Shown in pieces: positions 25,964-35,223 of a stretch of 48,376 bases of DNA. The translations under genes and the position numbers were made by a program. Below the pieces are notes generated by a model. The model did not search any database. It was not told the DNA's origin and saw only the letters and a list, made by a program, of their open reading frames with translations. Source of the stretch: DASVVT01 sp036386415 (GTDB taxonomy: Bacteria > Acidobacteriota > Blastocatellia > Pyrinomonadales > Pyrinomonadaceae); the NCBI GenBank assembly GCA_036386415.1, contig DASVVT010000019.1, positions 1 to 48,376 on the forward strand, read 5' to 3'. The stretch's first letter is position 1. Each line of letters opens with the position of its first letter.

Positions 25964-27952
25964 TCATTTGGGGCCCACGGTAGCGTCGGATTTCATCTCC
26001 AAAGTGGCAGCCAAAATAAGGTCTGTTTGCGGCAGCAGCAGCTCGAATTCACCGAGCGAGGAAGTGGCGTGCGTAGACATGAACTCGTTGCGCCGCGAGA
26101 TAGCAAGCCGCGCATACTGGTCAAAGCCCTGCGCCGTCACGACCTGATTGTTGACGGCGTTCAGATAGGCAGCGATACGATCACTGAAAACTTTCTTCCA
26201 TTGATCGTCTGGAAGATTCCAGTTAGCCAGGAACTGTTGTTCCGGGCTGTCGGGCGGCAGGTTCGTCGCGGCTGCTGCGATGGCCCCGGCAATACGGTCG
26301 GGCAGATCGCTCTGTCCATTGACGATCTTCCCGGTAGACGGGACATATTTGAAGAGGCTCGCGCGTGCTTCCGAGAAGACAGGATTCTGGAAGTCCACCA
26401 TGAGCACACTGGCGACGAATTTCGGTGTCAGCAAGCTGGCTGAGGTCTTCGACGTGATCCTGACGGGGTTGAGCATACTCAGAATCGCGTCGATGTCTTC
26501 AAAAGCCGGTTCGGGAACAAGGAAGGCGAAGAAGGTGTCGCCCGGCTGGCGAAAACCGGCCTTCGTGTCAACCAGCGCGAACTGATAGTTGTTCAAAGAA
26601 TCGAGATAGAATTGAGCGGGCACGCGGATGGGGAATTTCAAGTCTCCCGGATCAAGATCGATCTGGAAGCTCAACAGCACGTCCCTGTTGATGAAGAAGG
26701 TTAGCGGAAGGTCTACTGTTCCGCTGCTGAGCGCGGCGTTACTCTGAGTCGAACTAGATGTCAGGTTAGCGGTCGTCGTCTGGAAAAGCTGGCGTAGCAG
26801 GAAGGGCACGTCTTTAATCGCCCCTTTGGAAGAGACCATCTTGGCGCGTCGTGCAGTATCCCAACGTTGGATGCCGGGCTGGATCACGAATTGCTGTAGA
26901 TCTTCGCCGCCCCTTCCGCCGTTCACCTGATTGAGGATGTTCAGGAACAAGGGGTCAACCCGTAAAGGATCATCAGGCGCAAGGATTGAAGGCGAAACCG
27001 TAGCATTCTGTGATTGCCAGTTATTCCAAGGCGCTTTCAGCTCTTTCATCACCAGGCTGCCATTCACATGGCACTCGAAACAGCCCTGCTTGCGTGTCTG
27101 ATCCGGTAGCGCGTGTGTGGAGTTGCCGCGCCAGACCCAGGTATTTATCTCGGCTCGCTCGTAGTAGTTGAAGACCTTATTCTTGTCGTCCCAGGCGATC
27201 ACCTGCACGAAACCTCTAGGGGCTCCTCCGGCCCCGGCGCTAATCAATATATCAACGTTATTGCTATTGAGTGCCGATCTGGTAATGACATATCGAAGTT
27301 GACGCTTGAGCTTGCTGGACGCGGGGCTGAACTGAATCTGACTGCCTTCTCCGACCAGGAAAATAGATTGCGTGGGGAGACCTCCCGGCGAATTATTCTG
27401 CGCCTCTAATGCTTGAAGCACGTCTTGCAGCGTTGACGGGAATACACCTTTCCTTAAAACCAGTAGAGCCAACGGGTCATTTAATTCTGCTGCGATCTCC
27501 GCATCCGTCATCGGGCGAGCCACGGCATCAATCCCGTTAATCTGCCGGTGAATCCTGTTCTCCTCCTCTTCAGCCATGGTGGATGCGGTTATTGGCAATT
27601 GAATGATTGATCGGCTGGCTGCTTGAGTGCTGTGATCGGTTGCCGCGCCGTTTTGCAAGTAGGCGTTTTTGATCGACTGCGCTAAGTTCAGTATTAAGGC
27701 AGCGCAACCGAGAAGAAGCATCACGGCCATGATCTTATGTTTGCCTGAGCGGAAGATAGGCTGCCGCTGGAGGCGTGGCGTGGGATTGATCCGTTGATAA
27801 GATTCTGCGCCTGAGAGCTCATCAGAATAAATATCCGGGAAACGGGCAATTGAGTTGTCCTCTTGCTCAGACGACATCCAACCATGCCAAATTCCATGAG
27901 CCCGGTCGAATTCCTTCTGCTTGTCCGGCTCGTCAAAATCTGTAGGCTTCAT
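25964..27952 (-). CDS. Membrane-anchored c-type haem-binding protein, unknown family
   Basis: The 662-residue protein begins with about 70 hydrophilic residues, then one membrane helix (74-92, IMAVMLLLGCAALILNL); an N-in topology would place the large C-terminal part in the periplasm. A single haem-c motif C291-FE-C294-H295 lies in GCFECHVNGSLVMKELKAPW. Upstream strands (RGFVQVIAWDDKNKVFNYYE) and the Trp-rich stretch TWVWRGNSTHAL form its pocket side. No other cytochrome domain is recognised, and the axial Met cannot be assigned. AAAGGA eight bases before the ATG supports the start. It is divergent from lodA and leads the two-gene operon; electron transfer from the quinoprotein is an attractive inference. 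Confidence 0.75.
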   Translation of the reverse strand: MKPTDFDEPDKQKEFDRAHGIWHGWMSSEQEDNSIARFPDIYSDELSGAESYQRINPTPRLQRQPIFRSGKHKIMAVMLLLGCAALILNLAQSIKNAYLQNGAATDHSTQAASRSIIQLPITASTMAEEEENRIHRQINGIDAVARPMTDAEIAAELNDPLALLVLRKGVFPSTLQDVLQALEAQNNSPGGLPTQSIFLVGEGSQIQFSPASSKLKRQLRYVITRSALNSNNVDILISAGAGGAPRGFVQVIAWDDKNKVFNYYERAEINTWVWRGNSTHALPDQTRKQGCFECHVNGSLVMKELKAPWNNWQSQNATVSPSILAPDDPLRVDPLFLNILNQVNGGRGGEDLQQFVIQPGIQRWDTARRAKMVSSKGAIKDVPFLLRQLFQTTTANLTSSSTQSNAALSSGTVDLPLTFFINRDVLLSFQIDLDPGDLKFPIRVPAQFYLDSLNNYQFALVDTKAGFRQPGDTFFAFLVPEPAFEDIDAILSMLNPVRITSKTSASLLTPKFVASVLMVDFQNPVFSEARASLFKYVPSTGKIVNGQSDLPDRIAGAIAAAATNLPPDSPEQQFLANWNLPDDQWKKVFSDRIAAYLNAVNNQVVTAQGFDQYARLAISRRNEFMSTHATSSLGEFELLLPQTDLILAATLEMKSDATVGPK

Positions 27953-28126
27953 CTGCTGAATCCTTTCGCGCTCTCGGTTGAATGATCTTTGAAACGCCCG
28001 AATTCCAGTCCGTCATTACAGCGTCGCTCCTTAATAATTATGTAGAAAGTGCCTAATTCATTTCGCCGAATAGTTGAAAGAGCAGCGATTGAAGCAGAAT
28101 GCGCTGTGACCGAAACATCATAAAGC

Positions 28127-28153
28127 TTGACGAACAGGAAATAAATGTATACT
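28127..28153 (+). promoter_or_regulatory. Putative promoter of lodA-lodB
   Basis: TTGACG (28127-28132) and TATACT (28148-28153) lie 43 bases before the lodA-like ATG with a short N15 spacer. The 243-base divergent spacer (27953-28195) is otherwise without features. The GGAG ribosome binding site is at 28183-28186. Confidence 0.4.
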
Positions 28154-28195
28154 ACTGCGCGACACCATAGTTCGTTTACCACGGAGTAATTAAAG

Positions 28196-30142
28196 ATGCC
28201 TGACAATGACGCAATCACCAGATACCTCATCTACCCCGGCATCGGTATCGCCAGGGTCGGCAATTCGGAGACGGAATACTTCATCGGCCCTGAAGCGCCC
28301 GGCGATGTGCCGCAACCTGAAGGTGGATTTAAGGACGATGCCGGTTGCATTAAGCGCCAGGCGGCGCGTTTCCGTATCTACGGCTTGAATGAAGCGGGCG
28401 TTGCGGTCAAGGAGATCACGGCTGATGACGCCGAAATCACCTGGCGCGTTCATCTGGTCAATCGCAAGGCAGCCTGGTACGAGTTCAACAATGCGATGGA
28501 CCTCGGCGCTAAATTCGCCCTGCCGACTAGCCCTCGTAACAGAAAAATCGTCGGCGCGGATCGTAACAAGTTGATTATAGACCCCGGCCCGCGCTCTATC
28601 AGCGGGCGGAGCGTGGAAGGCCAGCCTTACAGGTTTGATGGCGGCATGTTCCTGAACATCGAGGTGCCTCTCGGCGAGTTGCGCACAGACCCGCTTGGGA
28701 GACTGCTGGTCCTGGGTGGTTACGGCAAATCGGCATCCTTCGATGGTAAGCAAGCCACTACCTTCGCAAACAATGATGGCTGGCACGACGACGTGTCGGA
28801 CGGAACTGTCTATGCCTCGATCAAGATCGGAGAGCAGACGATTGAAGCAGAACCGGCGATGGTGGCCGTCACACCTCCCAACTACGGCCAGGGACTCTAC
28901 GGTGTCGTGACCATGTACGATGTTGTGTATGACCTCTTCTGCCATGACCCGAAATCGCCAGCGCAAGCGCCTGAGCATCCGTCGTTCTGGCGAGACATTT
29001 ATCCTATCTTTGAACGCCTGACAGGAAACCAGTGGGTCAACGGCGGCGTTAATTTCCTTTTCGGAGCGAATTCGCCGAGCGACCTGACCTCGCCGGAGCT
29101 ACTTGCGCAGTTGTCCGATCCTGCCGAAGAGCACAAGCCGCTGAGAACCTCCTACTTTAACTGGTTCCGCGATCCGGCAAACGCCACTTTGCCGCAGGAG
29201 CAGGTCAAGATACCTCCGTTTTATGGCGACGCCTTCGGCGAATTTATGAACTTGGGGATGGATGACCTCGCAGTCACTCCGACACAATACGAATGGATCA
29301 GAGAGTGGGCGGAAGGAAATTTCGACCCTGACCCTAAGCTCCGCGACAAACCTTCAAAGCTGGAAGACTATCCAGTTGAACGTCAACCGCACGCGCTTGA
29401 CGAGGCCAATCTGGAAAGCTGTCTCGGAGGGCCTTTCCATCCCGGCATAGAGCTCACATGGCCTCTGCGAGTCCAGACGATGTGGAAAGAACCTTTCAGG
29501 CTCAACATCCTGCCCGAAGGCACACCGCCAAGGATTGATTACGGGCCAAGTCTGACGCCGCAAGAGGCGATGGGGCCGGGTGGTGTTGTAGAGTCCAGCG
29601 GGCCGGGAACGCTGACACAGTGGTTAGGTGTGCCCTGGCAAACAGACGAAGCAAGTTGCCTGTCCGGTTACGAGATCGGCACTTACCTGTCGTTGCCCTC
29701 TTTCTGGGCTGCCAGAGTTCCGAATCAGGTGTTGAGCGAACGTTCCTACTCGCGCTTGATGAGCAAGAACCTGCCGCCCGGACAACGTATGAAGCACTTC
29801 AACTACAGGCTCGACTGGCTACGTTACTTTGGCCCTTCCTATCAGACACGCATCAACGATAACGTCGCGAAGTGGGATAAGCTCGGCATCATCACCAAAC
29901 AGGATGGCCCCGACGACCACGAGGAACAGGGACTGCCTTCGAGCCTCTGGGTGGAAACGGGGCTCGCCAAGGAATTCACCAAGTCGGACCCGACCTGGGA
30001 GCAGGTTAAGATTGCCGAAAGAGTCCGTCGGGTTGATGAAAAGGAGAAAGTCGTGGCGCTGGCGGCCAGGAAACTGGAAGCCGAGATAGACGAAGTTCCG
30101 ATTGTCTCGCGCCGTCGTATTCTCAGGCGCGACGAGCTGTAA
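28196..30142 (+). CDS. LodA/GoxA-like CTQ-dependent amino-acid oxidase
   Basis: The 648-residue protein opens with the LodA-family signature YLIYPGIGIARVGNS, followed by EYFIGPE. Family enzymes build a cysteine tryptophylquinone from a Cys and a Trp and oxidise amino acids, releasing H2O2. The maturation pattern Asp-x3-Cys is present as D484-EAS-C488 (LodA D512/C516). The partner Trp is most likely W541 (LDWLRYF), with W504 (SFWAARVPNQ) as the alternative. No signal peptide is seen, as in LodA. The next gene, lodB-like, starts at the base after the stop codon. Substrate (lysine, glycine or other) cannot be told. Confidence 0.88.
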   Translation: MPDNDAITRYLIYPGIGIARVGNSETEYFIGPEAPGDVPQPEGGFKDDAGCIKRQAARFRIYGLNEAGVAVKEITADDAEITWRVHLVNRKAAWYEFNNAMDLGAKFALPTSPRNRKIVGADRNKLIIDPGPRSISGRSVEGQPYRFDGGMFLNIEVPLGELRTDPLGRLLVLGGYGKSASFDGKQATTFANNDGWHDDVSDGTVYASIKIGEQTIEAEPAMVAVTPPNYGQGLYGVVTMYDVVYDLFCHDPKSPAQAPEHPSFWRDIYPIFERLTGNQWVNGGVNFLFGANSPSDLTSPELLAQLSDPAEEHKPLRTSYFNWFRDPANATLPQEQVKIPPFYGDAFGEFMNLGMDDLAVTPTQYEWIREWAEGNFDPDPKLRDKPSKLEDYPVERQPHALDEANLESCLGGPFHPGIELTWPLRVQTMWKEPFRLNILPEGTPPRIDYGPSLTPQEAMGPGGVVESSGPGTLTQWLGVPWQTDEASCLSGYEIGTYLSLPSFWAARVPNQVLSERSYSRLMSKNLPPGQRMKHFNYRLDWLRYFGPSYQTRINDNVAKWDKLGIITKQDGPDDHEEQGLPSSLWVETGLAKEFTKSDPTWEQVKIAERVRRVDEKEKVVALAARKLEAEIDEVPIVSRRRILRRDEL

Positions 30143-31291
30143 ATGGCGACCGGAGGGCGCAAGAAACGGGTGGCTATTGTCGGCGGTGGGCCAGCCGGAG
30201 CGACCGTCGCTCTGACACTGGCGCGTCGCGGCGTGAAAACGGTCGTCATCGAAACACAATCCGGGCCTGAACCTAAGATCGGAGAGTGCTTGCCGCCGAA
30301 CGCCAATCCGTTGTTAGAACAGTTGGGACTCAAAAATCGGCTCGGCGGTGAAGATCACCTGACCTCGCATGGTAATCGCTCTCTGTGGGGTTCATCCAAT
30401 CCGGTTGAACGAGATTTTCTGTTTGGGACGAAAGGCGCGGGGTGGCAGTTAGACCGGCTCAAATTTGAGCAGACTCTGGCTACTGCGGCGCGCGAGCAGG
30501 GCGCGCAATGGCATTATGGTTATCGCCTGAGCGAGTGTTTGTGGCAAGACGGAAAATGGGCACTGCGCGTCAAGACTCCAACGGGAGATAAACATCTTGA
30601 GGCCGACTTTGTGGTTGATGCGAGCGGGCGCGTGGCACGCCTGGCGCGTCAATTCGGAGCCCGTCACATCCGGTATGATCGTCTGATAGGAGTTGCGGCC
30701 TTAATGAAATCTGAGGGCGGGATGGGAATCAAGGATTCCTTGACTCTCGTCGAGGCGGTGGCTTCCGGTTGGTGGTACTCGGCGCGGCTGCCCCGCGATC
30801 AGTTGATAGTTATTTACATGACCGACAGCGATCTCGTAGACCACAACGCTGTGCGCCAGACACGGGACTGGTTTGCTCTTCTTGACGCAACCGAGCAGAC
30901 CAAGCGACGCGCTCTCGCAGGCGACTATCGCCCCGTTAGCGAACCGCGAATACTACCGGCGAACAGCGCACGGCTCGACAAGATGACGGGTGAGCGCTGG
31001 CTAGCCGTCGGGGATGCCGCTGCCGCCTATGATCCTCTCGCCTCATACGGCATCTCTGCGGCCATGGGCGCTGGCTTCTATGCCGCCTCCGCCATCGCGG
31101 ATTCCCTGGAGGGCGATCATCAATCGCTGCAATCTTACGAGAGGATTCTTGATCTGTCTTATGCGCGATATCTGCTTATGCATCAGGAATACTATGGCCT
31201 TGAGAGGCGCTGGCCTGACGAGACATTCTGGCGGCGGCGACACCATTATCATCAGCATTCTGCTAATTATCATGGCGAGAGCCTGATTTGA
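30143..31291 (+). CDS. LodB-like flavoprotein for CTQ maturation
   Basis: The 382-residue protein has a dinucleotide fold at the N-terminus (RVAIVGGGPAGATVALTLAR; G14-x-G16-x2-G19) and the second FAD signature GDAAAAYDPLASYGISAAM in the last third. It also has the IGECLPPN motif typical of the LodB and flavin-dependent halogenase-like group. Family members do not oxidise the amino acid; they are required to form the quinone cofactor in LodA. ATG 30143 directly follows the LodA stop, so the two are co-translated. The C-terminus is His-rich (RRRHHYHQH), which could bind metal or be incidental. Confidence 0.88.
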   Translation: MATGGRKKRVAIVGGGPAGATVALTLARRGVKTVVIETQSGPEPKIGECLPPNANPLLEQLGLKNRLGGEDHLTSHGNRSLWGSSNPVERDFLFGTKGAGWQLDRLKFEQTLATAAREQGAQWHYGYRLSECLWQDGKWALRVKTPTGDKHLEADFVVDASGRVARLARQFGARHIRYDRLIGVAALMKSEGGMGIKDSLTLVEAVASGWWYSARLPRDQLIVIYMTDSDLVDHNAVRQTRDWFALLDATEQTKRRALAGDYRPVSEPRILPANSARLDKMTGERWLAVGDAAAAYDPLASYGISAAMGAGFYAASAIADSLEGDHQSLQSYERILDLSYARYLLMHQEYYGLERRWPDETFWRRRHHYHQHSANYHGESLI

Positions 31292-31457
31292 CGAGAGACA
31301 CGAGATTAAAAGTCGCCGCCAACCTCAAACGCATCGCAACCTGCCTGGCTCGAAACGCTGCCCGCCAGTGTTACTGTTCACATCTCAATGTTATGCTCCT
31401 CTACAGGCTCAGCATAAAGCGTAGGATAAGAGAGACAAAGGATCGTCAAATACCATT

Positions 31458-32291
31458 ATGAGCGATCATTTCCCGCAGAGTTGGATTCACGGAGCGCCCG
31501 ATTGTGAGACGTTCGACGGGCCGGCCTTTCAGGTTCACCCGTTTGATGATTCGACCTTCATTATCCGCCAGAGCAAGTGCGTCAATTTCGAGGGGCCGTT
31601 CCTTTATCTGCTCGTCGGTGAGCAGGCGGCATTCATGCTCGACTCGGGCGCAGCCCCGACCAACAGCACATCCTTTCCCATCCGAAGCATCGTGGATGGC
31701 ATCCTCTCGGAGTTGGCGATGGCGCGCGGGCGAGGCCCGCTCAGGCTCGTCGTGGGCCACACTCATTCGCACGCAGACCACTTCGCGGGCGACCGTGCCC
31801 TGGAGAGTCGGCCTGATACTTTCATCATCGGCCCCGAGCTGGAGTCTATCAAGAGCGCTTATAACATCGCTGACTGGCCGGACGGCATGGGCACGCTCGA
31901 CCTTGGGGGTCGATCTCTCACCATCATCCCGACGCCTGGACATGAGGAGCACCACATCTGCGTCTACGACTCGGCGACGGGAATTCTTCTCAGCGGGGAC
32001 ATCCTTTATCCGGGCAAGCTCGTCATCAACGACTGGGATGAGTACCGCAGCAGCGCCGCGAAGCTTGCTGCTTTCGAGCGCGAGCATCGAATATCGTTCA
32101 TCCTCGGCGCTCACATCGAAATCAGGAAAACGCCGGGCGCGCTCTTCAGGATCGGTGAGACGCACCAGCCCGACGAGCATGTGCTGCAACTATTGCCGGA
32201 GCATTTGCGAGAGTGGGCGGAAGCCTGCGAGAGGATAGGACCAGTGCCGCGCAGGGAAGTCCATACTGACTTCGTCCTTTCACCGGCCTGA
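31458..32291 (+). CDS. MBL-fold metallohydrolase
   Basis: The 277-residue protein has the metallo-beta-lactamase metal site: H103-S-H105-A-D107-H108 in GHTHSHADH, a later histidine in PTPGHEEHH, aspartate in LSGDILYPG, and histidine in LGAHIEI. The fold is the standard alpha-beta/beta-alpha sandwich, and there is no signal peptide. Two metal ions in a cytoplasmic hydrolase are expected. The closest subtype could be a glyoxalase II-like thiolesterase, a lactonase or another MBL hydrolase; the sequence does not settle it. It lies 166 bases after lodB and may be independent. The window shows no strong promoter for it. Confidence 0.88.
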   Translation: MSDHFPQSWIHGAPDCETFDGPAFQVHPFDDSTFIIRQSKCVNFEGPFLYLLVGEQAAFMLDSGAAPTNSTSFPIRSIVDGILSELAMARGRGPLRLVVGHTHSHADHFAGDRALESRPDTFIIGPELESIKSAYNIADWPDGMGTLDLGGRSLTIIPTPGHEEHHICVYDSATGILLSGDILYPGKLVINDWDEYRSSAAKLAAFEREHRISFILGAHIEIRKTPGALFRIGETHQPDEHVLQLLPEHLREWAEACERIGPVPRREVHTDFVLSPA

Positions 32292-32794
32292 GACTTTGAA
32301 GGTGCGAGCTATAAACTGCGTCAGGCCGTTCCGAATCCCTCGAAGAACTTCAGGGAGGGCGAAAGAAGGAGTACCCCGCCGGTCTAGACTACCCGGCGCG
32401 ACATGTTTCGTAAGCGTGGCCGCTCGTGACCCTCAGCAGTGAGCCCTAGTGAGCGGGATGAGTTTGCATAGGGCGCTATCTAACAACTCATTCAACCAGA
32501 CCTCACGATAGCATGCCTCTCATGTTCGTCTCTGTAAATCAGGTTGGATACTGATCGCTCGCGGCGGGTTAAGCGGAGCGCTCGAGGGATTTCAAAAACT
32601 CAAGAAACCTACCTTCTCGTAACTTACCAATGCAAACGTGCCAGATGAGATTTGATTGCATACCATATAGCGTCGAGCCCGTTTTTCATACACGCGCGTT
32701 CACGGGCTCACCACCCGCTTACGCTAAATACAATATCTAAACACGTAAGGCTCTTATTCTTCGATATTACAGGCTGGCATGATGCTTGCGGGCA
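32292..32794. other. Intergenic region before the FecR/DUF6600 gene
   Basis: About 500 bases with no supported ORF, RNA or repeat. Composition shifts from GC-rich (near 32380) to AT-rich (near 32600-32760). Confidence 0.4.
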
Positions 32795-32822
32795 TTGACA
32801 TTGAATTCCGTCTGAATATGAG
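32795..32822 (+). promoter_or_regulatory. Promoter of the FecR/DUF6600 gene
   Basis: TTGACA (32795-32800), N16, TATGAG (32817-32822), followed by a GAGGGG ribosome binding site near 32831 and ATG 32846. A short leader of about 20 bases is implied. Confidence 0.55.
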
Positions 32823-32845
32823 ACAAATAGAGGGGATACAATATT

Positions 32846-34999
32846 ATGAATAGGATAAAGTTTTGGCCGCATGTGATCGTGGCAATTGTATGTGCAGGGC
32901 TCAGCGGGATGGCCGCGATGCTCTGGGTCGAGCATCAACGAGCTACGGAGACACAGGTTCTGCCAAGCGCCGCACGCATACAGCGTGTGGACGGTGAGGT
33001 TGCCCTGAATCACAGTTTAGATAATAGCGGGTCGGAGGAACGTTGGATCGAAGCCACACAAAACACTCCTGTGTCCGTGGGGGATCGCATTTATGCCCAC
33101 GGTAACTCGCGCGCAGCCATTGCCTTCACAGGGCGCAACTTCGCCAGGCTCGACGAGCACGCATCGCTTGATGTGTTATCGCTCTCAGACCAAAGAACTC
33201 AATTGGCGCTGCGCGAGGGCTCGGCTCTGTTTAATGTCGGCTCCCTCGCCCCCGGCGAGCTATTTGAAGTTGCCACGCCTTACGGCGCAGTCGATTTCAA
33301 TCAGCCCGGACTCTATCAGATCGCTTATGACGATCAGGGCAGCGCCGTCGTCTCTGTCTTGAGCGGTCTTGCTCAGGTAGTAGGATTAGGCGGCACCGGG
33401 CAGATCGGTAGGGGTGAAATGCTCACCCTCCTCGGCCAGGCCGCCACGGAGGTTGTCCTGTCACGCCTGGACCCTGCCTATGCGGGCACGCTGGTCAACG
33501 ATTACTACGGCTATCAATATCCCAGAATCTACGACGGGCGTTACCGCGACTATGACGCTTATCTGAATGACCCTTATTACTACGACCCTTATAGCCGTTA
33601 TGTAAGCTACCAGTATGTGGCTGATGCCATACCGGGTGTGGACGATCTTGACTATTATGGCGACTGGCGTGAAGTGAGCAGTTACGGCTACGCCTGGCAC
33701 CCACGCGTAGATGCCGATTGGGCTCCATACCAGCAAGGCTACTGGAGCACGGATGATCCATATGGCTTGACGTGGGTTTCAAACGAGCCTTGGGGTTATG
33801 CCCCATATCATTATGGCCGGTGGGTCTACGTCGATGACCAATGGTTCTGGATTCCTGAAAGAGTAAATACCCGACCTGCCTATTCACCCGCCCTCGTCGC
33901 CTTCGTTCCTCTTGTCGAGGAGAACGTGATTGGCTGGGTGCCGCTCGGGCCTGGCGACCCGTATGCCCCAAGGTACTATGACGCAAGCTGGCAGCCGCAT
34001 TATCTCACTCAGACACAAACAGTGCAGGGTCAGATTGTAAACCTACAGGTTCCGGGGGCGTTGACCTTCGTGCCGGTGCGAGATTTCAGCCGCGTCATCA
34101 ACCAGAGCATCATCACCAGAGTTGATCCGCAAAAGCTTGCTCAGTTGCGCCCGGTCGTCGATCCATTCGCGGTTGAGACGCTGCGACAGGCGGCGCTGCA
34201 AACCGCTCGGGCGCGGCGCAAAATAGATGTGCCGCAGGATGTAGCCCGTCGGATAGACAACACCAGGGTCATCGCGAGCACTACGCCCGTGGCGACGCCC
34301 TTTAGAAAAGAGCTGGCGCGGGCGTTGAAGGTCGAATCAGTCTCCGACAAGCAGCGTCAGGAGAAGCTGGAGTTTAAGGACAATCGCCAGCCAGTGGTCG
34401 CTGAGCAACAACCCGGCGCATCTCGCCAGCAAGAAGCAGACCGGGCGACAGCACCATCCGACAAGGATCAAGAGCGAGATCAGCGTAAGGCGGCGCTCGC
34501 AGACGAGGCAGCAAAAGGTAATAAAGAGGCTCGGCGTGAGATGAAGCAACTCGAACGGCAGCAGCAACGAGAGGAGCGTGCTCAACAAAGCGCTGCCCGT
34601 CAGCAAGAAGCAGTCACGCAGAAACAGGACGGCGCGGCAGCCCGCGCTGAGAATGAAAGAAGACCGGAGCGAGCACAGGGAGAACGTGTCGGCCAGCAGC
34701 TCAAGGCGCAAAGAGAAGAAGGTCGTCAACAAGCGATTGTTGAGCGTCGAGAGCAACGGGAGGCGAAACAACAAAGGGTTGAGGCTCGCAAGCAGTCAAA
34801 TCAGGAAACGGCGATGCGGCGAGGCCAAAGAGCGGCTGCTCAAAGAGAGTCACAAGGCAAAGCTCGCGCACAACAATCTCAGGAGCCGCAGCGCGTCAAG
34901 CAGCAGCGTGCAATCGAACGCGGGCAGGCAAAACCGACGCCACAAGCTGCGAAATCAAAAGCTGAACGTCCTGCTGGCAAAGGGAAAGGCCGTCCATAA
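32846..34999 (+). CDS. FecR-domain/DUF6600 membrane-anchored protein with a charged coiled-coil tail
   Basis: The 717-residue protein has an N-terminal membrane anchor or uncleaved signal (8-28, HVIVAIVCAGLSGMAAMLW). A FecR-like beta domain follows (about 40-200: ARIQRVDGEVAL, VSVGDRIYAHGNSRAAI, FEVATPYGAVDF). Next comes a Tyr/Trp-rich DUF6600 region (about 210-400) with repeats such as YGYAWHPRV, YWSTDDPYGLTW, PWGYAPYHYGRWVYVDD and WFWIPE. The last 230 residues are extremely Gln/Arg/Glu/Ala rich and likely helical or disordered. DUF6600 proteins are probably exported and surface-associated, and FecR domains sense or transduce signals in the periplasm. Function is otherwise unknown. Its promoter is just upstream and no partner is evident. 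Confidence 0.82.
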   Translation: MNRIKFWPHVIVAIVCAGLSGMAAMLWVEHQRATETQVLPSAARIQRVDGEVALNHSLDNSGSEERWIEATQNTPVSVGDRIYAHGNSRAAIAFTGRNFARLDEHASLDVLSLSDQRTQLALREGSALFNVGSLAPGELFEVATPYGAVDFNQPGLYQIAYDDQGSAVVSVLSGLAQVVGLGGTGQIGRGEMLTLLGQAATEVVLSRLDPAYAGTLVNDYYGYQYPRIYDGRYRDYDAYLNDPYYYDPYSRYVSYQYVADAIPGVDDLDYYGDWREVSSYGYAWHPRVDADWAPYQQGYWSTDDPYGLTWVSNEPWGYAPYHYGRWVYVDDQWFWIPERVNTRPAYSPALVAFVPLVEENVIGWVPLGPGDPYAPRYYDASWQPHYLTQTQTVQGQIVNLQVPGALTFVPVRDFSRVINQSIITRVDPQKLAQLRPVVDPFAVETLRQAALQTARARRKIDVPQDVARRIDNTRVIASTTPVATPFRKELARALKVESVSDKQRQEKLEFKDNRQPVVAEQQPGASRQQEADRATAPSDKDQERDQRKAALADEAAKGNKEARREMKQLERQQQREERAQQSAARQQEAVTQKQDGAAARAENERRPERAQGERVGQQLKAQREEGRQQAIVERREQREAKQQRVEARKQSNQETAMRRGQRAAAQRESQGKARAQQSQEPQRVKQQRAIERGQAKPTPQAAKSKAERPAGKGKGRP

Positions 35000-35081
35000 C
35001 CTTTCGGCCTCACACCATACGCGAGTTTGACCGGCAAGCAAGGCGCGTTCGAGTTAGCAAATTTCAATCGGGTGTAGAACA

Positions 35082-35186
35082 GTAGGGGCAGGGCTTGTCC
35101 CTGCCCGTCTTCGCTGTAGGGGCAGGGACAAGTCCTCTGCCCGTCTTCGCTCTTGAGCGGGCAGAGGACAAGTCCTCTGCCCCTAC
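35082..35186. repeat. Tandem palindromic repeat, GTAGGGGCAGGG... type
   Basis: Three short inverted units, GTAGGGGCAGGG/CCCTGCCC, GTAGGGGCAGGG/TCCTCTGCCC and GGGCAGAGGAC/GTCCTCTGCCCCTAC, are separated by GTCTTCGCT-like spacers. The ends (GTAGGGGCAG and CTGCCCCTAC) are themselves an inverted pair. It lies between the convergent DUF6600 and metallophosphoesterase genes and could form strong hairpins in transcripts from both sides. Confidence 0.8.
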
Positions 35187-35223
35187 AATCTTATCCTCGT
35201 CTGACATTCATTTGAAAACCGCT

